Source of the DNA: Beroe forskalii
Taxonomy: Eukaryota; Ctenophora; Nuda; Beroida; Beroidae
Direction of reading: 5' to 3'
DNA: 64,000 bases
NCBI GenBank assembly: GCA_011033025.1
Contig: WFMF01000044.1
Span: 310,001-374,000 of the forward strand
A model generated the notes under the pieces. It was not told the DNA's origin and searched no databases. It saw only the letters and a program-made list of their open reading frames with translations. The translations under genes and the position numbers were made by a program. Below, in pieces: positions 54,842 through 64,000 of this stretch. Numbering within the stretch: the first letter of the stretch is position 1; the number at the start of each line of letters is the position of its first letter.

Positions 54842-55764
54842 AAAATATCTCAGCAGAAAGAGGATTAAAGGGGTTTTCCCAAAAATGCTGACAGGGGGAT
54901 AATTTAAGAAAATTTCGAATTTTTTTGGCATTTTTTTGGGTTTGTGAAAAAAAATGAAATATGATCAACATAGATATTGGTATCTAAAGTTGGTTTTCTC
55001 ATTATCACAGCTGCTGAGATACTAAGTGTGATTTGCCCCAATGTGAATAAATCATGACCATGGCAAAAACTCATTATTTAATAATGCATTCTGCATGATC
55101 TACTAAGTTACTAGCTAAATACAAATTTTCCACTTTGGACTTATGGCATTCATGCATGGGCTCTAGGGAAAATAGTAAACATTTACCTATCTGATTGATT
55201 GTTGAACTTTTAAAATACGGCTAGTACCTATAGATGTAGAATAAGCTTATCATTTTCTATTTTGGGGTAAAGGTAACAATCTTGGACTGAAATGCACATT
55301 TTCTACTGCATTGCTCAAATATGCTGGTCGCATATTGGTTTTTTGACCATATCTCAGAAAGTAAGGTTTGAGGACTGAAAACCTCGTCCACTTAACATAA
55401 CTTGACTATTGCGGTCATTTTGAGGTGCTCATGAGGTCTGTATCTCATTCAGAAGCTGAGATATCCTATTTTGAACATATCGCCCATAAGCCTGAAATTT
55501 GAAAAAAATCGTATTTGCCCCACTCATATTTTAGTAAACTTTTTGTGTGACCTCAGGGGGACGCAATGGGAACTTTCAGTTGAAATCAGCTTGTTATTTT
55601 CGATTTTAATTTCAGCCCATTTTATGCGAAAATCGTTGGACTATATTGACATATACTTTGTATGTACAAACTCAGATTCTTCTTTTCTATTCTCGTTGCA
55701 TTTAATAGTTCCGGCTTGGTCACATTGACACAAAACTTTGATCTGATCTTAAGCAGTAACTTGG

Positions 55765-57421
55765 GTTGTTAAATACGTGCTGAAGTCGTGAAAAAGTACA
55801 ACCTATGGGCTCCTAGAGAAAAATACGCATATTTGTTCAAAATACGTGACAAAAAATGGAAACACAGTGAAAATTGAAATATTTAGCCGGGAACTGGACC
55901 TCCGATCTCTAACAAAATATCGAATCATCATTGCATAACGCTTACGAATTAGAATTAGAATTAGAATTAGAATTAGAATATTATTTACAGTCTTGTCACT
56001 TCAAAAACTTAAATATAGCAACGTCAGACCAAACAAAAAAATTAAAAAGTGTATATGGAAGGAAAAGAAACGTTTAGAAAAAGCCCTTAAAAACCCAAAT
56101 GATCAAATGTATGCAATGTTGAAAAAGAAAAAAGCGTTAAAAAGATAAGCTAAAACCGAACAAGGCCAAAGGATAAAATGATTTAGTTGCCGTAAAAATT
56201 ATATAATGATCACTTGGAAACCTGTTAAGAAGGATCTCTAAAGTCTAAGAAAAACTAGAATGTCCATGCTAATATGAGGAACCGTAATAATGCTGGTGCT
56301 TGTTGGGTGGTGTTGAGGAGTGCTTATGTTGCCTAGGGCTGAAGAATGCTGATGCCAAGATCCAGGCTAATCTGCAGAACCGGTCTTTAGTTTCTTTTCT
56401 CTGTCTGTTCTTTAGTGCCTTGTCCATCAGAGGAAGGTCGGGGAAGCGGATGCTCATCAGTGTGTGCACAAATTTCCCGAAAGGTACCATGGATGGTTTT
56501 GAAATAACTTCTGAAGTCGACTGGGTTCCCAAGACAGTAATGCAGACTTTGGAGTCTCTTCCAAATCTAGTCTTTGCGGGTGGTAGGCAGGGCAGCTCAC
56601 TAGGAAATGCTGCTCGTCTTCAACGATGGGGTCGAAGAACGGCAGCTGGGCTAATCCCTCTGCAGCTGGTCCAGAGCAGACTTTGCAACATTTCCTCCAA
56701 ACGTTGGGGGAGCACTACGGAAGCTGGGTCAACTTTAGAATCTCCAGAGGATGCTTTCTTTGGCTGAATAAGGTATCGACCTGTCTCACAGTTGAGGTTG
56801 TGGTTGCTAGCTCTGAGCCTGCACAGAGACTTTCTCCTCTCGTATTGTTGCATGGTGAGGTATTCTTCAAAAGCTAGCTTGTCCTTGACCATGGCATAAA
56901 ACTTCAGCTTGCTATAAAGCGGCAGTGCAGCTTCCCACAATGTGACAAACTGGTTTTGAAGTGTCTGTCTGCCCTCTATGTAAAATGTTACGTAAAATGT
57001 TAATAAAGTCAGGAAACTATGAATGCCGAAAGTATGGACAAGAACAGATGGGACCCGGTAAGCATAGTTAGCGTCCATGATATTACTAACCCGTCTATGC
57101 CATCACTGACATCTGTTCAACTAATGATTTAACAAACAAAGAAACCATGGCAACACCAGGTCTGAATAGAGGTTGTTAACTTAAAGTTAAAAACGCGAAA
57201 AAGTATGCGTGCAGCGCGCTACGCCGCTACCGAACAAAATTTGATTTCATCAACATTTTGGGTTTGCGCGACATTTTTGCCCACACGACAATATAAATTA
57301 ATCATGAAAGTTGAACGATGCATTTTGACGGATCATTGCACTCCTAAAAAATACGGCAATTTTCAGAAAAAATACGTATTATATTTTTTGCCGTACTTTT
57401 TGAAAATACGTATTTAACAAC
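55765..57421. mobile_element. GTTGTTAAATACGT MITE, copy 2, interrupted by LINE fragment
   Basis: Same ends as 46275-46884; length is increased by the LINE insertion. Confidence 0.85.
55947..56991 (-). mobile_element. 5'-truncated LINE fragment (RT C-terminal/CCHC)
   Basis: Absent from the matching site in copy 1. On the minus strand it encodes FVTLWEAALPLYSKLKFYAM, then SLCRLRASNHNLNCETGRYL, and after a frameshift CCKVCSGP...VEDEQHFLVSCPAY, the C-terminal zinc-knuckle-like C-C-H-C motif of LINE ORF2. It ends with (TAATTC)n, seen as GAATTA repeats at 55947-55980. TTACG flanks both sides as a short target duplication. Confidence 0.85.
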
Positions 57422-59159
57422 TTTGGCAGTAACTGAAACACCAATTGGCATGAAACACTCAGTACATGGAGTGTCGCCTCCACATTGCAGGACCTGGAAC
57501 GGCTGGAAGTTTCAAGTCTGTTGGTTGGTGTTTCAGTTTCTGTAACAGAAAATTTGAATCTCAGACGATTTAGTTCCTTAATAGCAACTAAGGAACTATG
57601 CACTAAGATGAACATGGGACTACACGCCCCTACCTAGGATTTTCTCAAAAATTTGAACATCAAAGGGTAGTTAAAATCAAGTTCAGTTCGACAGAAATCA
57701 CTTTGAAAATTCGCCTTTTAGAGTTAAGTCAGTCAATAAACCATGATTTTAGCTGTATATTTATTATTTATGCAAAATAGTGAATAAATCTAGGAGGGCC
57801 TTGGCCCCCACTAGCTCAAAAAGTGTGTAATGGCATGAAGATGAAGAAATCTAAAACTCTTGTCTGTCTAACGCTTTGTTAAAGAGTTAAAGTGCCTCAA
57901 CCAAAGTCTTGGCCAATGCCCAATATGCATATGTACGTACATATTCTCTCATGCTTAGCTATAATTAATAAATCTGCTAACCTTGATATAAATTATCCGG
58001 GTTGAGTACTAAAAGATAGCTTATAGCGATTGTCATATTATAAATGGTCCAATATTTGGCCGTTATGAACCCTATCAGCTGTTAAAGTTGGCTGAGAGCG
58101 CAGCTACATGCTGTGGAAACTAGCAAATTGATGGTAATTTATGATGAATTATGAGAGGCATTGCCGTGCTGCGAAATAAGGTTCGTTTAATAGGGCTTTC
58201 TGTACGCCATGTAGCAACCAATCCTTGTTCTTTGTGGGATGAATTAGTTTGTACTGCTAAGCAGCCTGGTGGAAGCAGCCAGGTAGTAGGGTACTGGGAA
58301 CTGGTTTATTAGCCATTGTCGGATACAGCTTGCATATATTTGTCTACAATCCACGGCTAGACCGTCAACTATTCAACTCCGAACTCTGTAACAGCTTTAC
58401 AGGTCAACAGACAAGACCTGTGGCAGGCTGACTTCATATCTTGGTCATTTTAAAGCTTGATAAGAAGGCCACCGGATAGACCTTACCCTAAAACTAGAAT
58501 GAAAACTAAGTAAGAAGGATGCAGGTGTGTTGCTGGAGATTCCTGTCAAATATGTGAGGAGTAGAGTGTATATTTTGGCAATGAAATACTGGAGGTTATT
58601 AAGGAGGCACCACTTCATTAGTCGTGCGAGAGTTAATCACCTGTCAGGTTCAAATGATTGTTGTATTATGCAGTTAATTGACTAATAGAGGTTAGAGATT
58701 TTTATCAGAGACAGGAAAATACATTTAAGCGCATCTAGCGCTTTATTAAGTGTCGGGATCTGGATTAGGGTCAGGATTTGTTAGGTTTAGGGTAAGGAAT
58801 AGGATTAAGGTTAGGGTTTTGGTTAGTGCTATTGAGAATCAGACTGTCGACGGTCCAGTATGATAGCTTAGAGGCGCAAGAGGCTCTGAGTGATCTTCTT
58901 TAAATTCGATTTCATTGACTGTTTGTTAAGAATAAGATTTTAATAAGGATGTAGAAAGAGAGATAAAACTTTCTGAACAGAATGAACCTTCAAGTGTCTT
59001 AAGTCTTTACTTAGCGCTTTCATCGAAGGCAGACCCTGTCGACAAAAACGCTTTGCGGCTGGCATCCTTATTCCTTCGGGCCAGGTTACCATTAGAAACA
59101 CCCATTGAAAACACAAAGGAGATGTCTATGAGCTCATTGAGTGAGTTGAAAACGTAGAA
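57422..59159. other. Duplicated non-coding DNA (copy 2)
   Basis: Matches 46885-48660. No ORF is shared by both copies. Confidence 0.6.
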
Positions 59160-59540
59160 TGTCACAAGAAAGAAAGTTTAAAGTCGAAAGCTTTGAATAT
59201 CATGGGATAATCGACGTCAGACAAGTATGCAGGTATTTTATGGATCTCTATTCTCTAGTTTACTACACAGCCTCCACGCCTTATAAGACGAATGAACAAT
59301 TCTATATAGTACTAGATGATGCTATTTTCATGTTCATACTCGCGTGATAAAATGGCATCAAAATACTGGAAAACATCCTCAATACGAGCGTGAATCGGGC
59401 CGTATATTTTCTGCTCATTTTCTAGGAGAAGAGAAGGGAACGTTTTGAGAATTGTTAAGGGAGATGCTTTTTGACTCATGCCGTTATGGCTGATGTCCAC
59501 TATTCCATGAAAATAAAATTCTCCCATTTGCACAGCCATT
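59160..59540 (-). pseudogene. Possible protein remnant, unrecognised
   Basis: The minus strand reads MAVQMGEFYFHGIVDISHNG and then PSLLLENEQKIYGPIHARIE, VFQYFDAILSREYEHEN from 59539 to 59312. The copy-1 equivalent is truncated at 48945 and degenerate. It looks more protein-like than most short frames here, but no family is recognised. Confidence 0.25.
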
Positions 59541-60014
59541 TTAGCGTTGGAGAATGATGCTATAGAAATACGACCCTGGTAATAGTAATATGAACAACTT
59601 ATTCTTCAAATAGTCAATACTCAATAGTGCGTCCAATTTTATAATGACCAACGATCTGCCCTGAAGTGGCATTGAGGAGGAACACTTATTACCAGCTAAT
59701 TCTTGATGAGTTCCTTCGTAATGAGATAATAACCGACCATCGAGGCACCAGGAGTTATGTGGCAATAAGATTGTTCATGTTCATTAATCGTTAATGTTCA
59801 TAAATCGCCAATGACTGCAGGACTAAAAGCCCATGCTGGCAATCAAATCCATGATACCAGAGAATGCTGATTAACGATGAAAATAACTTTCAAAAAATCG
59901 ATCTTCACATTTCAATTAAACAGGTAGGTAGTAGGCACTAAGCTCAAATAACAGGAGTATTTTAACTGTCGCGGTTGCCCAAACACCCAGTTATACCTTT
60001 CTCTGCAACACCCA

Positions 60015-60790
60015 CCAATCACCAATCACTACATTCGACAGGGTGCCGGCCACATCTCCCCTAACACAGGGAGACCCCTCCCATCATCTGCAACACCCAC
60101 CACTCACCAATCAGTACATTCGACAGGGTGCCGGCCACATCTCCCCTAACACAGGGAGACCCCTCCCATCATCTGCAACACCCACCACCCACCAATCAGT
60201 ACATTCGACAGGGTGCCGGCCACATCTCCCCTAACACAGGGAGACCCTCCCATCATCATCTGCAACACCCACCACCCACCAATCAGTACATTCGACAGGG
60301 TGCCGGCCACATCTCCCCTAACACAGGGAGACCCCTCCATCATCTGCAACACCCACCACCCACCAATCAGTACATTCGACAGGGTGCCGGCCACATCTCC
60401 CCTAACACAGGGAGACCCCTCCCATCATCTGCAACACCCACCACCCACCAATCAGTACATTCGACAGGGTGCCGGCCACATCTCCCCTAACACAGGGAGA
60501 CCCCTCCCATCATCTGCAACACCCACCACCCACCAATCAGTACATTCGACAGGGTGCCGGCCACATCTCCCTAACACAGGGAGACCCCTCCCATCATCTG
60601 CAACACCCACCACCCACCAATCAGTACATTCGACAGGGTGCCGGCCACATCTCCCTAACACAGGGAGACCCCTCCCATCATCTGCAACACCCACCACCCA
60701 CCAATCAGTACATTCGACAGGGTGCCGGCCACATCTCCCCTAACACAGGGAGACCCCTCCCATCCTCGGCAAACCAATCATTATATTCGA
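60015..60790. repeat. 85-bp minisatellite before transporter exon 8 (copy 2)
   Basis: Ten units of 83-85 bp with CAGTACATTCGACAGGGTGC, CACATCTCCCCTAACACAGG and CATCATCTGCAACACCCACC. The period is not a multiple of three, so overlapping open frames arise by chance. Confidence 0.95.
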
Positions 60791-61040
60791 GAGGGTGCAG
60801 GCCACATCTCTCCTAACGCTGAGCGTCCCCTCCCATCCTTAATTAAGATCATTACACAAGGCTCAGCCATATGATGTGACTATAGTGACTACTGTAGACC
60901 TTGATAGCTTTGGTCGTATGAAAGTACACCGATGACCCCCTGCTGACCTCCTACTGACCCTCTACTGACCCCCTGCTGACCCCCTGCTGGCTCCCTGCTT
61001 TAAATGCAATATAGTGAATGACCTACATATACTCCCCCAG

Positions 61041-61188
61041 GCTGTTCGAGGAAGAGTCGTTGCTTGTCCCGGCTGAGACACAGATGAAATGGGACTACCG
61101 GACCAGCAAACGGTTCATCTTCAAAGTCTTCGTGCTGCTTTACCTGAGAGCTGTGGTGGCTATTACCGACACACCCAGTGCTGGGAAG
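61041..61188 (+). CDS. SLC22-like transporter exon 8, copy B (TM7)
   Basis: Same boundaries, phases and length as 50846-50993. One amino-acid change (LVPPET to LVPAET) and about four silent changes. Acceptor CTCCCCCAG, donor AAG|GTACGT intact. Confidence 0.82.
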
Positions 61189-61496
61189 GTACGTTTTGCA
61201 TTGATTTATAATTAGTGTCATAAAATTAATACACCTGGATGATTTGATAATGTACCTACTTTTTCATGACCAAAAGACCGAATTTAAAGTGACAGAAACT
61301 AAGTTTTTCTTGCAGCATGATTTGACTTGGCTATGTGTATTGTTGAAAATATATTTCTTGCTATTCGTGAACGTTTTGCCTACAAAAGTGGCAAACCCAA
61401 CGGGGGTTTCAATCAATAAAAATGAAAGCTTCGAACCTTAATACAGCTGTGCTGCGGCTTTAATGTTTTGAATCGCACCGAGAAAAGGAGAACTGT

Positions 61497-61847
61497 GTTG
61501 GTAAATACGTGCAAAAAACGTGAAGAGTACGGCGTATTGGCTCCTGGAGAAAATACGCGATTTTTTTCTAAAGTACGTGACAACAAATGGCAACACCAGG
61601 TCTGAATAGAGGTTGTTAAATACGTGAAAAAGTACGCGCGCGGTGCGCTACCGAACAAGCTTTTGATATTGTCAATATTTAGGGTGCGCGTGACTTTTTT
61701 GCACACATGGCAATAAAAATTAATCATTAAAGTTGAACGATGCCTTCTGACTGATTATTGCACTCCCAAAAAGTACGGCAATTTTCAGAAAAATACGCAT
61801 CGTATTTCTTGCCGTACTTTTCTAAAATACGTATTTTACAAATACAA
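61497..61847. mobile_element. GTTGGTAAATACGT MITE, uninterrupted copy
   Basis: Matches the outer parts of 51303-53421 without the SINE/hAT insert. Confidence 0.75.
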
Positions 61848-62008
61848 CCTTGAAGGAGAGGAGGAAAGGCTGCACGCTAAGGGCGCACAAACGAAAGCGA
61901 TAAGTATTTAAAGAATGTTTAAAGCAACCATTGCACCCCTAATCCCCATATGGATGCATTAACCATTGTGAGCAGAATACTTGGGAGACAGATCCTAATG
62001 ATTTCCAG

Positions 62009-62139
62009 GTTTGGGACTTGGTTGCAGACAAGAACTACCAATACGTAGTGATGGCATCGCTGGAGCTTGTAGCCATCCCCATTACGAGCTACTTGTGCTA
62101 CAGGAATGTCAAGCAACGCTTCACAATTCTCCTCTTCGG
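62009..62139 (+). CDS. SLC22-like transporter exon 9, copy B (TM8)
   Basis: Same boundaries and phases as 53581-53711. Four base differences, all silent. Leaves in phase 2, so the gene must continue right of the window. Confidence 0.82.
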
Positions 62140-62245
62140 GTACGTAATAATTGGTACGTAACACTGTGTACGTAACACAAGGCACATAATAAAAGGTACG
62201 TAAAAATGGGTACGTAGCAATGGGTACTGGGTACGTTATAATGAG
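62140..62245 (+). repeat. GGTACGTAA array after exon 9 copy B
   Basis: Same donor-like repeats as at 53712-53822. Confidence 0.85.
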
Positions 62246-63213
62246 TAACACTGGGTATAAGGACGTAATATTTGAAAATGCCTACGATAATTTTTATATG
62301 GCCTCCAATTGCGGTGTTGGTTTTGGTTGGGTGAAAAAGCGAAGATTTTTCTCAAATACGTACGTAGTGGAGACATCTTCGAAAAACCCCGGGTGGACAT
62401 GAAAAACAGCAAACAGGGGTTAAATTTTTTCGGGTTTGAGGAGGTTTAACCAATTTGGGAAATTTCCAGGACCAATTAAGCAATGAAATATTACCATTTT
62501 CCTGGTAATTTTGGCCTTTCCGAAATGCTACCATTTTTATTGAGAAAATATTTCATGATTCTAAAATGATACCATTTTTATCAACATATAAAAATATAGG
62601 GATTTTAGAGATATCCCCCAATAATGCATCGTATTGATATTCCTCGTAGAATAATCGTAGCTTAATGAATAAGTAATCTGAGTTGAGGCTGCGGGATATA
62701 ATTATAATTGCCTTATATTATAGATACCCCTCTCTACTCTTCTTTTGTGCCTAGTCAGTGCCCACTTTTTAATATTGTGAACACTTTGTGTAGTTTAGCC
62801 CATTTGTCAATCCGTCCTTTATCCGCTAATGGTAAGTGGAGGTATTTCCCTTACATTATGTAAAAATCATGGAAATCGATGCGCTCTATGCAGGGAGGAG
62901 AGACTTGATTCATAATTATGGTAAACGGTTCCGCCAAAGTGAGGCGTTTCACGGAGTGTGCCAACTGAAACTTCCCCGTCCTCGGCCCAGTGGAATATTT
63001 TTGAAAATTGGCTAGGAATCGGCTCATTAGAGCAAAAAATTGCTTTTTCAGCTAGGGGTAAAGCCCAGCTGGTTTTGGCATGTTTTCACTAAAATAACCA
63101 AAAATTTAAAAAAATATAGGCTCATATATCGCTAGCTGGACAAACAATAGAAGCACCACAGTGTTTTTCATTGAATAAGGTTATGAATTTGAAATGTTTA
63201 TATGTTGGAAATT
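62246..63213. other. Intron after exon 9 copy B
   Basis: Duplicated non-coding DNA. No further transporter exon seen. Confidence 0.6.
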
Positions 63214-63247
63214 TAAATATTTTTTACTGAATAATTTTTACCAAACG

Positions 63248-63360
63248 GAACATGTTCTAACTAATCGGCACATACCGCGGTACGTACCGCGGTATTTGCC
63301 GACTAGTTAGGACATGTTACACGGTACGTACTGCGATACGTACCGCGGTATGTGACGACT
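63248..63360. repeat. Palindrome with TACCGCGGTA cores
   Basis: 63248-63319 is a near-perfect inverted repeat: AACATGTTCTAACTAATCGG at the left, CCGACTAGTTAGGACATGTT at the right, with CCGCGGTACGTACCGCGG at the centre. A diverged half (GGTACGTACTGCGATACGTA) follows to 63360. Confidence 0.9.
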
Positions 63361-64000
63361 AGTTGAGGTCTTATGCATCAGTTAGAAAACTAAATTCCTC
63401 AGAAAAATATGGAGCCGGATTTTTGACCTCCAAAAATTTTTGAGCCCATTTTACGCAAATTTTTGGCCCAAGATAAAAGTATAAGCAGAACCCAATCGTT
63501 TAAAATGGATGCTAGTTAGACGAATGGGAAAGACGAAAAAAATGGAAGTACAGAAAGCAAACAATTTAACACATAACTACATATAACTACATTTAACACA
63601 CATGTCTACATATAAAGTTTTAAAGTGTCACTGTCATTCAGTTTGGGTAAATGTGTTTTTTTGTTATGAGACGTTGTTCAAAAAGGCGTCTATCGTGAGT
63701 TTTTTAGAGAAATTTAGACATGCCTCTCATTTTAGGAGCATCAGTAAATTATATGCTTCTGAGATCGTTGTTGATGGCTACCCTTAAAGCTTTTAAGGAT
63801 GTCTTTCACAGGTTGTCTCTAAAGTTTCCGTAGGCTGGGTATGACATGAGTCTCATTTTCTATGATGTGCTTCTAGACATGGTCTAATACGTCTTCTAAA
63901 CGTATTAGTTAACCTAAACATCTAAAAAACGTCTATTTTCGTCCTGAAATAAACCATTTCTAGGAAACCTTAAATAAACGTTTATTTTTTGCAAACGTTT
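63361..64000. other. Terminal AT-rich DNA, no gene seen
   Basis: Short repeats such as TAACACATAACTACATATAA and an inverted CTAATACG...CGTATTAG pair (about 63886-63908). No exon of the transporter is recognised. Confidence 0.5.

Larger units (their letters stand above)
54842..63213 (+). repeat. Segmental tandem duplication, copy 2
   Basis: Starts AATATCTCAGCAGAAAGAGG (spacer of the foldback element) and ends TTGGAAATTTAAAT, after which sequence is unique. Collinear with 45319-54841 apart from TE insertions and small indels. It carries the second transporter exon pair and a LINE fragment. Confidence 0.9.

Noticed and set aside
60043..60816. Overlapping plus- and minus-strand frames across the 85-bp minisatellite
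   Set aside because: The same peptide recurs in successive frames because 85 is not a multiple of three; this is repeat-driven.

Overview
This is a eukaryotic, metazoan genomic window. Genes are split by GT-AG introns, coding is sparse and AT-rich, and much of the DNA is LINEs, a tRNA-derived SINE, foldback/MITE-like elements and minisatellites. The gene set fits an aquatic invertebrate: an MDM1-like centriolar protein, an apolipoprotein-L-like protein, an SLC22-like transporter and a GPCR with LDLR class A repeats resembling molluscan GRL101. The phylum cannot be fixed from the sequence alone. A cnidarian-like or other early-branching lineage is only a guess.

Layout. 1-0.9 kb: end of a CR1/L2-type LINE (+). 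1.1-5.8 kb: a nearly full-length but dead LINE (-). Its ORF1 joins a coiled coil, an AlkB-type 2-oxoglutarate/Fe(II) dioxygenase and an SGNH esterase; its ORF2 is endonuclease-RT. 7.3-13.1 kb: nine visible exons of an MDM1 orthologue (+), with a one-exon secreted acidic protein nested antisense in one intron. 15.6-18.0 kb: an intronless MFS transporter with an in-frame stop, and a damaged two-exon gene whose intron is a minisatellite. 18-21 kb: repeats, including a 49-bp minisatellite.

21.3-62.1 kb: an SLC22-like transporter gene (+). Seven exons lie at 21.3-24.5 kb, followed by a 26-kb intron that would hold an ApoL-like gene (25.1-27.1 kb, -), the GPCR gene (31.8-36.6 kb, -) and a satellite-rich block (37.5-42.8 kb). 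The next two transporter exons occur twice, at 50.8/53.6 kb and 61.0/62.0 kb, inside a tandem duplication (about 45.3-54.8 and 54.8-63.2 kb). The duplicated exon pair is 279 nt with phase 2 on both sides, so it can be skipped, chosen or repeated without breaking frame. Its copies differ by about eight silent changes and one replacement. Later transposon insertions differ between the copies.

Several coding regions carry single-base frameshifts, some in homopolymer runs, so residual sequencing errors or recent decay must be considered throughout. Because the two duplication copies differ by transposon insertions, they may also be two haplotypes placed end to end by the assembler.
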